A DNA stretch of 64,000 nt from Phoronis australis. Lineage: Eukaryota; Phoronida; Phoronidae. Made by a program: the position numbers and the translations under genes. The notes beneath the pieces are model-generated. The model was not told the origin of the DNA, made no database searches, and saw nothing but the letters and a program-made list of their open reading frames with translations. Below are positions 1-10,386 of this stretch, one piece after another (the first letter of the stretch is position 1; the number at the start of each line of letters is the position of its first letter). The stretch is from positions 636,141 through 700,140 of the forward strand of contig NMRA01000098.1 in assembly GCA_002633005.1 (NCBI GenBank), in the 5' to 3' direction.

Positions 1-290
1 TTACAACTGTATTATTAATGTTATGTTAATAAATGTATAGTTCGCCAACACCTTGTTAGTTTTTATAAACGGTAAATGATCCACAAACGTGAGTTTGTGA
101 AAAAAATTGACACCGAGTGGGATTTTAAGAGGAAGTTTTCCGAATAAACGCCCACTGTCTGGACACTTGACATCTGAAGTCGAAACACCAAATAAACGTC
201 AATGGGCGTTTATTCGTCATAAACGCCCATGGAAGTTTTATCGAGTGGGCTTATCTACGGAAAATCCCGTTAGTGTCCAGGCTAGGTTAC
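1..290. repeat. Dispersed repeat rich in AATAAACGCCC palindromes (copy 1, cut by window edge)
   Basis: The segment shares long stretches with 50920-51175, including the block around CTGGACACTTGACA and the tail GGGCTTATCTACGGAAAA. A shorter relative lies at 49470-49600. Each copy contains an internal palindrome built from GAATAAACGCCC and GGGCGTTTATTC. It has no credible coding frame. It looks like a short non-autonomous element, but its class is not identified. Confidence 0.6.
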
Positions 291-319
291 TACACATCTT
301 GTCTAGGTTTCCACCGTAA

Positions 320-680
320 AAATATCGTAAGGTTAGGTTACCACTGGTTACTGAGTATAATGTCAAAGTTAAAGATTCACGAAGACATATTAACAATATT
401 TAAACTGGAGATGATTTACAAGTGAGAGAAAATAGCATAAATTTTACTGTGGTTTTTATTGAAATTGTGCGTCTTAAATGTTGGTACAATGCGGTTTATT
501 GAACATTCGAGTATTGCGCGTACTCCATTTTCACGTAAAATGACGTAAGCTGCTGAATAACTCAGTGGTTGAGGCGACGCCTGTCGTTACACGAAACCTG
601 AATGAAGCGTGTTCAAATCCGGCCTCGGATTCCCGCCAAAAATGTTAATCAACACGCATTGATTAACAAAATCGGTTGTA
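320..680 (+). repeat. Diverged copy of the tRNA-like dispersed unit
   Basis: This matches the unit repeated at 37.05-39.29 kb: TAGGTTACCACTGGT near the start, then the GAGAGAAAA block, ATTATTGCGCGTGCTC-like sequence, and a tRNA-like part at about 552-640 with a B-box-like GTTCAAATCC followed by TTCCCGCCAAAA. It is more decayed than the other copies. The tRNA-like part sits in the second half of the unit rather than at its head, which is unlike an ordinary tRNA-headed SINE. Confidence 0.6.
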
Positions 681-1058
681 ATGGCTATGGTTATGCGGCA
701 TAACTATCCCTTAAATGACGATAAGTTGCATACATTACGCACTAATTGTTTTGTTCACACACGCAATGATTTCACTAAGTATCCGCCTTCGTAAATTACC
801 CTGGAAACCGCTTTCCTTTGAATGTAAAGTGACGCAATTGGCGAAAACAAAGTCTGAATAAAATTCACACGTTCAGTGAACAGAATTACCCGAATTTATC
901 TCATACAACACTTCAAGAATTTTTCGGAAATTTTTCGTCAAAAACACTTCTCTTTTCTTGCAAAAATGTGCCTTTCTTTTGAAATCATACCCCAAAACAA
1001 CTCCAAAATGTTTTAGTCATGAAACCGATTATGCCTTTTTGAAGAATATTGATGAAAA

Positions 1059-1353
1059 CAGTGGCGGATTTGGATACCATAAAGAGGGGCGGGGCCAACA
1101 TGTTGCCTCGGGAATTGGGCAAAGCGCGATTGTATTTGCAGCACAAGCCCGAAGTTGCGGGAACCTTGTTCGAAAGATTTACCGGTGGGCTAAAAAAAAA
1201 AACGGGAACGCCGCAATCTAGGGCACCCCTTTCTCAACGTCCTAGTTCCTTACTCAATATTTCCTCGCGCTTCACGCTGTTGCTGTTCCATTTTTGCTTG
1301 ATGCAGCCAAGGGGGAGGGACGGACCCCCTGAGCCCCCCTAAGTCCGCCTATG
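1059..1353. mobile_element. Short TIR element, CAGTGGCGGAT family
   Basis: The element starts CAGTGGCGGAT and ends TCCGCCTATG, so its ends are imperfect inverted repeats. It is flanked on both sides by the 5-bp duplication GAAAA (1054-1058 and 1354-1358). It shares interior sequence with 10074-10386, such as CAACATGTTGCCTCGGG-like and GCTTCACGCTGTTGCTG blocks. It is non-coding. The ends resemble hAT elements, although most hAT elements make 8-bp duplications. Confidence 0.75.
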
Positions 1354-1598
1354 GAAAACAAGATAACGACGACAAAAATGATGACTTTCTGTGATCGTGA
1401 TGAGGAAGGCACGACCACCGTAAGGTTGAACTGTGCATACGTGTACCTTTGCATGAAGAAGCTGTCTATTCCTTCCAAAAAAACATGACGTTTTTATTTA
1501 TGTTTACCACAACGGCCTGACAAACGAAGCGTTTCTTTACAGCTGCTCGTTAATCAGGACAAGCTCGAGTTGAACACTTCCAACTCAAACAGATCAAA

Positions 1599-1599
<1 letters not shown>

Positions 1600-1659
<60 letters not shown>
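1600..1659. repeat. (CTG)20 microsatellite
   Basis: Twenty uninterrupted CTG triplets are followed by imperfect TACTGCTATTGCTAC. Poly-Ala, poly-Ser and poly-Cys frames run through it, but none belongs to a convincing gene. Confidence 0.95.
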
Positions 1660-1661
<2 letters not shown>

Positions 1662-1734
1662 ACTGCTATTGCTACTGCTACTTCTGTTGAAACAAAGACG
1701 ACAATATCGACTCTGATAATATAATTGTAGCAGT

Positions 1735-1803
1735 AGTGGTGATGATGGTGGTGGTGATGATGGTGGTGGTGATGATGGTGGTGGTGATGATGGTGGTGCT
1801 GAT
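1735..1803. repeat. 15-bp minisatellite GATGATGGTGGTGGT
   Basis: About four tandem copies of a 15-bp GAT/GGT unit lie 75 bp after the CTG tract. Poly-His on the minus strand is a by-product of the repeat. Confidence 0.9.
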
Positions 1804-1809
1804 GATAAT

Positions 1810-4214
1810 GTAGAAATAGTAATGACAAATATCACAATAATAGTAACGCGAACGATTAGGACAATGCCAATAATGAAGTTTCGTTGCTACCATAAAATAT
1901 TGTTAGTTATACGTTTCAAGATATACACGTAGAACAACCTGCAGCAGATTCCATTTCTTTTACGCAGCAATAACTCATTTTTCATTGGTGAAACAGGGTC
2001 AAACTGACAAATAGAAAATAAAGCTCCATTTACAAGCACGAAAAACTCATTAACTTCATAAACAGCATTTCATCACTTTTAATGTACCCGACAAATATGA
2101 TTTCATTATAAGTACGGTGAAACGCAACGGCGTCATTTTTTGGCATCTTGAAATGTACAGGGTGGTAGGTGAGCACTGCAGGAGCCAGGGGATCCCAAAT
2201 CACCAAGCCCACAGTTTATTGCCAAAATGCTGGGACGATTTATTACGGGAGATTGGGGAGGCAAAGCTGACGTTACACGTCTTTAATGGGGAATGTGTGA
2301 TATCGTTTTCTTCTGCTGCACGTGAGTGCAAATCTACACACGGTATCGCCACCTGTTTTATGCTTCTGACTACGCTACCGCAAAAGCTCATTCGGCGGTA
2401 TAACTTCTTTGTTTCATGACAAAGCTGCGTTTGATTTATTAGCTTGTTTCATAAGAAATCTAAATGGAATGCACTGATCAGATACTTTTGACTCACCCAT
2501 TTAAGATGTTCGTCATTTGCCTGCATCAGGTTTTGTGCGATGGAACGGGTATAAATTTCTGCACTCTGTCGTATCTGCGCAATACTTCTACCGTTATACA
2601 CATATCGAGGCTGTGTATTAACAAGCGACGCTGTGAAGTTTCAGAAACTCACCATGAAACATATGGTAAGCTGAAGAAGGTACCATTAAAGTCGCTTATT
2701 TAAAAAAAAAAACTTTGACTGTAATAGATTTGACCGTATAAGCAGCAATATATTCCATTAGTGCCTTGGTTAGAACTGCTCTCCTCATGATGGCATATAA
2801 AATATTTCTAAATGTCATTTTGCTTTTATTTCCTCCAACTTCTTACTATTAAAGTCAGTTACAAATACATTGAAGGCGGCGGAAGCAGATCGTCACCCAC
2901 ATTTTCAGCGTCGCTTGCTGTATAAATGTAACTGCAGTTCTTATTTCTCACGTTTCACACTACTTATCATAAATTATGACCTTATGTCACATCCAGCGTT
3001 TTCATCGTTTCATTAAAAAGTTCACTTTGGAACCTCACCCATGTTGTCTTCGCATTATTAGGTAAGAAATTTATTGCATCAACAAACAAGTACAAAAACA
3101 AAATGTAATTCAGCTTACCACCTTAAAAATATTACTACTGGACCATATGTAAAAGTTATGCCTGCTGCAACAGAACGACCACTTCTCCTGGAAGCGTTCA
3201 GGCGTAACTTTTTCCAGGTTGCGATATTGACAAATTTCACGCAATAATAATTGAAAACTAGGTTTAGCATTTTACAACCGGTGCTTATGATAATGATATT
3301 GTGTTGAGCAGAGAATTAAATTGACAACTTCCAACCTACTGGTTTGGTTAGAGGGTTATTACACTGATCTATCATCCACGACAAAAATTGAACAAATGTA
3401 AGTCTAAAACTGTTTCTTTCTTTCTTTCTTTCTTTACTTTGCTCACGGAAAGAGCACAAAAGCTGCTGGCGACTAGCTTTATGCAAATAAGAGTTTGCCG
3501 TCTTCAAATTCACCATTTGTTCAATTTTTCTTCAAACATTTCCTTTCGCGACTGGTCTTGTTAAGTTTCAAAGTAATTCAAAATGAAGGTAAATGTGCCA
3601 AGAAATTTATCTACCCGATGAGTGAGGAGGAATTTCTCGGATTATATGTGTGTTTACATATTTATGTTTATTATGTAGATAACGTAATGTTTAATTAACG
3701 TAACGTAAGGTATTGAAATTTTTAAATCAGGAGTTATACTGTTGGATATGAGATGTCGCAAGGCGGGAGTACACTGTAATCTTTCAGGGGAAAGGTCCGC
3801 ATAAGTCCTAAAATCGGCATGCTGACGACGTTTCCTTCTTTATTTCGTTGGTCATGTCCGTAGTCCTTCCCCCTCCTCTTAAATCAGCTTATTAGTTAGA
3901 ATACGTTGATGTCTTCCGAACGCCAATCATAAGCCGGTGGTGGTTTTCAAAAGAAATTTGCAATGCTGTACATTCGCTGTTGTAGCCAGACCTTCTGCCT
4001 AAATTATAAAGACATCCCTTGCTAAAAGTTAGGCGTCCTTTACAAAACGACATGTCCCTAATTATAGAAATCTGACGTTTAAGCAATGCGACTTGAAGTC
4101 TACAAAGGACTATTCACTTTTAAATTTCGTTCACCGAGTCCCTAGATACCATGCAGTACACAGATTGGCCTTGTCCTAGTCAGTGAGAAACTCGGTGTCT
4201 TTCCCGACTCATCC
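1810..4214. other. No recognisable gene
   Basis: I see only short chance frames here, with no domain signature and no repeat shared with the rest of the window except a (TTTC)n tract at about 3414-3434. Confidence 0.5.
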
Positions 4215-4535
4215 CAGGGGCGGATCCAGGATTTTGAGTTAGAGGCGGCCAGGGTACAAGAATAACCAGAATTTCGTCACATATGCGCGCCCAGCCTAAA
4301 ATGTAGGAATTCCGGAGTCTCAAATATTTGCGTTTGCGGATCTTATTACTAAAAAAATATAAAAAATAATATAAAAAACGGTAAACGGGGTTTGCTCAAG
4401 GCCTATGCATTGTGCATTCGCACCCCGAACCCCCTGGGTGCTCGCATATGCTAGTCAGCAATTCGCACCCCGAACTCCCAAATGGTATCTGGGAGAATTT
4501 TTGGGGAGGGGTATGGCCCCCTTGCATCCTTCTGC
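4215..4535. mobile_element. TIR element, CAGGGGCGGATCCAGG subfamily, 3' end decayed
   Basis: It starts CAGGGGCGGATCCAGGATTT and follows the 7180 and 43320 copies through GCGCGCCCAGCCTAAA and the CAAATGGTATCTGGGAGAAT block. The right end is a worn version of the TIR, and no duplication is visible. Confidence 0.65.
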
Positions 4536-5734
4536 ATAGTGATTTGTGTAGGCTTTTGTTGAATTGAATGACGCCAACAGTTAAGGCTTGTTATCGGAAA
4601 TACAGAAATGTGAGTGAATAATGCAAAAAGACTTCGCGCATCGACCCACTTCATGGAGAAAAGCACAACCGTTATATTTTATTCATGAAGTATTGCAACT
4701 ACGAAAAGTAAGATTTTGTGTACAAAATTTAAGTCAAATTGTTACATTGGGTTTCTATCTGTAGCACCCGTGACACTAATTCACAGACAGCTTACATGTC
4801 TATCTGAACAGCTCCATAATTTTGTCTTGTCTAAGCCACGTGTACACAAAGACCCGGTATTAGGACAATTTAAAGCACTGTACACGTGGCGTAATCAAAA
4901 GTCAAATAAGTTGAAGTGACTTAGCACCCGTTGAGTCTTTTTCCTGCGAACAGTTTATAGATCTGGGTTGATGTATTCCGTGAGCTCATACCTCTCGCCA
5001 AAAAGATAGATCACAGACGACCACGCTAATGAAAGGCGAGCGTTTCGCAAGCATGCCTGGCAGCGTAGCCTAAAAATGGCGGACCCTGATGCGATTGGTC
5101 GGTGAGTGGTCATGGAAAACACTTGACTGTTTCAGTTTCATAAGCGTAGATTTCTCGCCGCAAGTGCTTCGCGAGTGTCTTGGGTCTACGGAACGCAGCT
5201 ATGCGTGACAACCTTTAAAACCATCTAGTAATCAAATGAGTCATTGTAAATGAATAGTAAACATATAAGGGTAGATCCTTTGCATAAAATGTAAGTTACA
5301 TGGACCGAGAGAGAGGGTTCTGTACCTGCACATGTCCGATCTGGGACCAGTCTTTATTTGGTTTATTACTAATGCTTCTCTTCTACGATTTCTTCTTCCA
5401 TTAGCTTGCCTTGATTTCGTTGTTTCGATATACTGCCATTTCGTGTTCGTGGACCTGGGTCTTACCTCTGTACTCAATTAAATTGAGAGTCTGCGTTCAC
5501 TCTGAGGTGGAAATTAAATCCTGTACCCAGAGGTTTATCGGTTATGCAGCTTGCATATGGTCAATTCGTTTGTGAATAGCGACATCGGTCGCTCCAGGTG
5601 GCTTCAAAAGTAATATTCCCATCCGGGCAACATCACTTCGTAACGGAGGTCATCTGATGATCATACTGTTTTCCCCAATCAGAAGTCATTACTGGTACTT
5701 AAATAAGTTTTTGGCCACAATAAGATTAGAAACC
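4536..5734. other. No recognisable gene
   Basis: I found no convincing coding frame, RNA gene or shared repeat in this stretch. Confidence 0.45.
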
Positions 5735-7160
5735 GGACGATCGCCGCACAAATAAAAAAAGTTCATGTTCAATTCACCGTTTCGTCTTTTTCATTAGACA
5801 TCATCAGGATCATATTTATAACAATTTAGGACAACAAGTGCCAACATACAGCTCAGGTAACATCCGTAGAGTGAAGTGAGAGATACATAGAATATAATCA
5901 GTAGCTGGTTATCCCCATAGTTGCAGGGTCACTGAGCTCTGCATGTTATTCAGAGAATCAGTAGCATGCTGGTTCTGAATGGCCAGTGACTATTTAATGT
6001 ACAGTAACTCCTTATTAGGTTCTCTGCAGATAATACAAACAGAGTTGACTTGGTGATTGTAGCTAATACAATGCCTATATATGTTACTTTCCTCTGAGGT
6101 GTGATGTTCGTTCAACTTGTCACAGATGCGTTTCTGTGTGAGTCCTATGTATACATAACATTGCTCGTTCAATAAAGGGATGGGTGATTTCAGTTTACAC
6201 AGCATATTGGAAAGTTTCCGAAGAGGTTTGAAAACAACTATCAGTTCAACTGCTGGGTCTATGCAATGAATAAGGCGAGACGTTTCAATTTTATACTATT
6301 TGGCCCGATGTAACCAAGAGAAAAGAAAACTTTCTTTTTCTCGGGTCCAATAACATCTACCTTATCTGCCTCATTCATTTTTGAAAGGAAGTGCCTTTTA
6401 CAGCTATTCAGAAAATTCAGAGGGGAAACCATTGGCACGCAATAACTGGAAAATCATAGCTACGTCACTATCAAAATTTAAATTGGTGGAGCATATTCTC
6501 CAGGCACGATGTAACAAGCAATTGACTAGACCTCTCTTGTACTGGATAGGCACAAAACTATCACATTTAAGATACACGGATGTAACAACGGTGCTATTCT
6601 CACGTTTAACCAAGACATCTAGAAAAGGTAAACACGACTAGCGCTCAGATTCAATGGTGAAGTTGATGGACGGATGCATTTTGTTCATGTGATTAAAAAA
6701 GGTGTTGAGTGAGCTCTTGGACGAAAACACAACAAACGTATAGTCACATACCTACGATAAAATTGTGTGACAGGCTGAAAGAACATCACACCTCATAGAA
6801 AAGTAACATATATAGGCATTGTATTAGCTATAATCACCAAGCCAACTCCGTTGGTATTATCTGCAGAGAACCTAATAAGGAGTTACTGTACATTAAATAG
6901 TCATTGGCCATTCAGAACCAGCATGCCACTGATTCTCTGAATAACATGCAGAGCTCAGTGACCCTGCAACTATGGTGATGACCAGCTACTGACTATGTTC
7001 TGTGTATCTCTCACTTCACTCTATGGATGTTACCTGAGCTGTATGTTGGCACTTGTTGTCCTAAATTGTTATAAATATGATCCTGATGATGTCAAATGAA
7101 AAGACGAAACGTTAAATTGAACATGAACTTTTTTATTTGTGCGGTGATCGTCCGGTTTTT
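5735..7160 (-). mobile_element. Penelope-like element 3' fragment with inverted arm
   Basis: The minus strand from about 6770 to 5990 encodes the downstream half of a Penelope-like retroelement. First comes the end of the reverse transcriptase (6404-6613, with VKRENSTVVTSVY and FDSDVA.IFQLLRANG), then a linker (SKMNEADKV, IGPEKKKVFFSLGY), then a GIY-YIG-like endonuclease end at 5990-6205 (VYIGLTQKRICDKLNEHHTS). Several frames are broken. From about 6775 to 7155 the plus strand repeats 5735-6120 in inverted orientation, so the whole forms a fold-back of about 380-bp arms around a 650-bp core. Penelope elements are known for such inverted partial copies. It is inactive. Confidence 0.8.
5990..6205 (-). 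pseudogene. Penelope GIY-YIG-like endonuclease remnant
   Basis: The 71-residue frame contains YIGLTQKR and a downstream LNEHH, the spacing expected for the start of the GIY-YIG nuclease fold in Penelope-like elements. The C-x2-C pair that precedes it in the copy at 36950-37080 is missing here. It is part of the fragment at 5735-7160. Confidence 0.65.
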
Positions 7161-7179
7161 AACATTACCGGTACACTTC

Positions 7180-7427
7180 CAGGGGCGGATCCAGGATTTT
7201 GAGTTGGGGGGAGGGGGCAGGGAACAGGAATAACCGGAATTTCGCCACATGCGCGCGCCCAGCCTAAAGTATAGGGGTGCAGGGGTCTCGAATTTTGGGG
7301 TTTGTGGACCTTATTACTAAAACAACAACAAAAAACGGTCAACGGGCTTTGTTCAAAGCCTTCCAAATGGTATGTGGGAGAATTTTAGGGGGCCATGGTC
7401 CCCTTGGCCTCCCTAAATCCGCCACTG
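7180..7427. mobile_element. Intact short TIR element with 5-bp duplication
   Basis: It starts CAGGGGCGGATCCAGG and ends CCTAAATCCGCCACTG, and is flanked by ACTTC on both sides (7175-7179 and 7428-7432). At 248 bp it is the cleanest member of the family in the window. It lies 20 bp from the fold-back Penelope fragment. Confidence 0.85.
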
Positions 7428-7860
7428 ACTTCTGTCGTGGATTGGCTCAAACGCTATGCGAGAAATGGAGTTATGAGGTTGAGTTGACCGTGTACCTGTG
7501 GAATATCACGTATTGCTAGAAATTTATGTACTTTTCATTCATGTCGTCGGAGATCAGGTGTCGCTGTTTTTGAGATCTGACCAATTACAGGCCGCGGAAA
7601 TCATATCCCTGACTGACGGTATTAGAATTAAACAAGGCGAACATACGATGGCTGTATATCAAAGGGGGTAATAACTTGACAATTTATTGCAAGGCGAACA
7701 AATCAGGGGAAAGAAGCACCAGTGGTAATATAAGAATACAAAAATAGATTGACCTATCAGACTTTGGCCTCGGGGGCACATCGCTCTTCTACGGTCCATG
7801 TGACGATGTGACGTAATACCACACTCGAGTATGTATTCTAAACAGCTGATACCATTTCAC
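7428..7860. other. Upstream region of the putative peptide gene
   Basis: No repeat or coding frame is recognised here. If the start codon of the downstream peptide gene lies on a separate exon, it would be in this stretch or further upstream. I could not point to it. Confidence 0.35.
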
Positions 7861-7864
7861 ATGC

Positions 7865-8264
7865 AAGTTCCAGTGGCTGCTGCTCTTCTTGGGTCTGCTA
7901 GTAATAGTTCACACGCAAGCAGAAGACACCGAAAAACAACCTATGGAGATCTCACAAGAAGAAGACGACAACGGAATCCTGGGGGTTGAGAGAGAGATAG
8001 ACGAACCTGAGGATGACGTAGAAACACAGGACGTTGAGAAAGAAGTGGAAAAATCAGTCGACGAATTACAAGACGATGGCACCGACGAACAAGTTAACCT
8101 GGCTGGGCGACAATCTAGCCAGCCTAAACCAGATTTCTGCAACGGCTGTCGAAAAATACAGCGCCTGGTCAAGAGAGGTCCTCACCCAAATCTCTATGGT
8201 TTCAGCCACTGTTACGTAATAGGAGAAGCTGCGCTGTGGACGAGTAAATGCCGCTTTCCGGGGT
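7865..8264 (+). CDS. Putative secreted acidic-pro-domain cysteine peptide, exon 1
   Basis: The frame opens with a typical signal peptide (KFQWLLLFLGLLVIVHTQA), then about 75 very acidic residues (repeated E/D with EEDD, EPEDDVE and DELQDD), then a basic cysteine-bearing end with FCNGC, a KR dibasic site (LVKR), and two more cysteines (SHCYV, SKCRF). This order, signal then acidic pro-segment then dibasic site then cationic cysteine peptide, is the layout of antimicrobial or neuropeptide precursors. The family is not recognised. The ATG at 7861 is one base out of frame with the signal peptide, so the start is either on an unseen upstream exon or lost to an indel. The frame reaches a stop at 8264-8266, but GG|GTAAAA at 8263 could be a donor that joins in phase to the acceptor at 9475. 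Confidence 0.45.
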
Positions 8265-8699
8265 AAAAAATACATTTTAGCGTTGTTATAAACGCAATTT
8301 TATTTGTCTTTCAATTCTCCTTCCCGGTGATTAAAACACATATCACAACTTTTCTTATTCATACACTAATCTTTTCTCCATTCTGCGTTTTTTCGTTTGC
8401 ATTCACGTAATAGGGGATTGAGGGGAGCCCATCCCCCAAGATTAGGCCCGCAATGGTGAAAAACAACGCAAAACGAGAAAAGATGTCCGGCACGGAAGCC
8501 TGTTTTGTGATTGATCTGCCTCTCTGTCGAAGGAAATTAAATTACACGAAAGTTTGTAGACCAAAACATGTAGCTTAATGCATTATCTTCCATTACAAGC
8601 TTTCGGGGCTCTGTTTCAGGACAAGTGACATAAGATTAGTAGGATCACATCGACATGTATGTGCACTAGAAAACACTAGTTTTTAACTGTCAGTGAAAG

Positions 8700-9150
8700 T
8701 ATATATTTACTTTAAGTGCAAAGCCTGTACAAAGAGATGTTTGACTCGTACCAATCTGTTATTAATTGGGTCACGTGACCACAATGTTTTTTTAGTGAAA
8801 TTTAGCGAAAAAGGAAGGTACAACATGGATAGCAAAACTGCGGTGTCAATAACGTGCTCAAGTTATATTTGATGTAAATGTTCAAGGTGCAAAAGTGGAA
8901 CATTTTAAGAACAATTCCTATGAGCTCTGTTGAGAACAGTGCATCAAACATAGTATATCTGAAAGTGTCATATGAATCCGATCAGCCATTTGTGAGATAT
9001 GATGTTCCGAAGTCAGCCAAAATTGGTCATTTTTATAGGGTCCTGCATATTGACAGATAAAATTATTTGGTTTTACGCTTCACATAAATATTTCTGAAAA
9101 ATAATTAGAATTCACTTTATCAAAAAAAAAACAAAGTATCTGAGAATATA
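8700..9150. repeat. Dispersed repeat family R51 (copy)
   Basis: It shares a TTGGGTCACGTGACCAC-like block, an AGTGAAATTTAGCGAAAAA-like block and an AACATTTTAAGAAC block with 22140-22620, 51880-52190 and 57290-57720. Order and spacing are preserved. It is non-coding and sits between the two candidate exons of the peptide locus. Confidence 0.6.
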
Positions 9151-9475
9151 TCCATACCTGCTACTCGATAAAACAATTTGTTGAAATTATTTCCAGGCAG
9201 TGATGTGATAATAATTAGATGACTAAATCTAATTTGGTAATTGTGAAGCAGGGGCGTAATACCACGTGATAAGTCACTTTTCATGAAACGTACCCGGTAA
9301 TCTAGATGACAGCCATTTCTTGTATTTTGATTGGTACATATCTAGATTCAACAGTTTGTTTGCCAGACTAGTTATATCAGCATAGTGCGAGACAAGTACT
9401 TTGTAATATTTCTCGAAGTTATAAAACTAATATGGTAAGAGAGCCGCTGCCAAATGCTTTCAAATTCTATTCCAG

Positions 9476-9649
9476 ACGTCGCTGCCGCGCCTATTGTACC
9501 ACCTACAAACAAGGAAAATGTTACACAGCGGAAAGATCAATTCGAGTTGGTTCGAGATGCTACTATTACAAAGGCAGAAGACTACCTTTTGGGTTCCCGA
9601 GAATGTTGTGGTTGCGCGTTCATTGCTGCGGCTGTGTGTATAAATGAAC
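9476..9649 (+). CDS. Candidate second exon: basic cysteine-rich peptide end
   Basis: A good acceptor (TTTCAAATTCTATTCCAG, ending at 9475) opens a frame of about 57 residues that is strongly basic and cysteine-rich: RRCRAYC, QGKCYT, GSRCYYYKGRR, then HCCGCVYK and a stop. The paired CC near the C-terminus after spaced single cysteines recalls defensin-like peptides, but spacing does not match a family I can name. Splicing from 8262 would join it in phase (codon GG+A). An AATAAA lies at 9835-9840. A competing overlapping frame (from 9454) is less peptide-like. Whether this exon belongs with 7865-8264 is inference. Confidence 0.35.
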
Positions 9650-9834
9650 TCTCAAATGCTTTCATCGCGCAGTGTGAACGTGGTAATTATAAACAAAAGT
9701 GTTTACAATAACTTCCTTGACTTTGCTGTTGTGGAAATTCTGATCGCCAATATGGTATCGTAATTTTGTGTTGTAACCCGTGCGGATTCAGCCACTTTTT
9801 ATGCTGAAGTCACTCGCGCTGTGTAACTTAAGAA

Positions 9835-9840
9835 AATAAA
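9835..9840 (+). terminator. AATAAA polyadenylation signal candidate
   Basis: A canonical AATAAA lies 186 bp after the stop codon of the candidate peptide exon. Confidence 0.3.
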
Positions 9841-10073
9841 AAAATGAAATGTGCTGTAGGAACACTTTCAAGATTGATTCAATTTATTTATCGGAAGCGA
9901 CAGCTTTTTGCATTCGCTTATGGCTGGTCACCTGTGTAAGAAGTTGTCAGCATACATTCTCATGCAAATTCCAAGTCGCAATCTATTGAGTGTTTATGCT
10001 TGAAAGTATACGTTTTGTAAACTGCATGCGATGAACACTGATCACCACAATCGCTCTGTGTTGTGTGTGGACC

Positions 10074-10386
10074 CAGTGGCGGATCTAGGATACCATAAGG
10101 GAGGGGGGGGCCAGCATGTTGCCTCGGGGCCAGAATTGGGCAAAGCGCGATTGCACAGGCGGCCCGAAAGTTGTAGGGGGCCGGGGAAAATCTATAGACT
10201 AAAAAAACGGGAACGCGAACCCGCCGCGATCTGGGTTCTGAGTCGCCCCCCCCCCCTTCTCCACTACCGGTCCTAGTTACTGAACTCAATATTTCCTCAC
10301 GCTTCACGCTGTTGCTGCTTCATTTTGCTTGCGGCAGCCAAGGGGGGGGGGGGGTCCCTCTGCCCCCCCCCCTAAATCTGCCTATG
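10074..10386. mobile_element. TIR element, CAGTGGCGGAT family
   Basis: It starts CAGTGGCGGATCTAGGATA and ends AATCTGCCTATG. The flanks TGGACC and TGGTCC differ at one base, so the duplication is slightly decayed. The interior matches 1059-1353. Long G and C runs near the ends are typical of this family. Confidence 0.7.

Noticed and set aside
1550-1893. Minus-strand frames of poly-His, poly-Ser and poly-Ala near the CTG and GAT/GGT repeats
   Set aside because: They are produced by the triplet repeats in successive frames and have no gene context.
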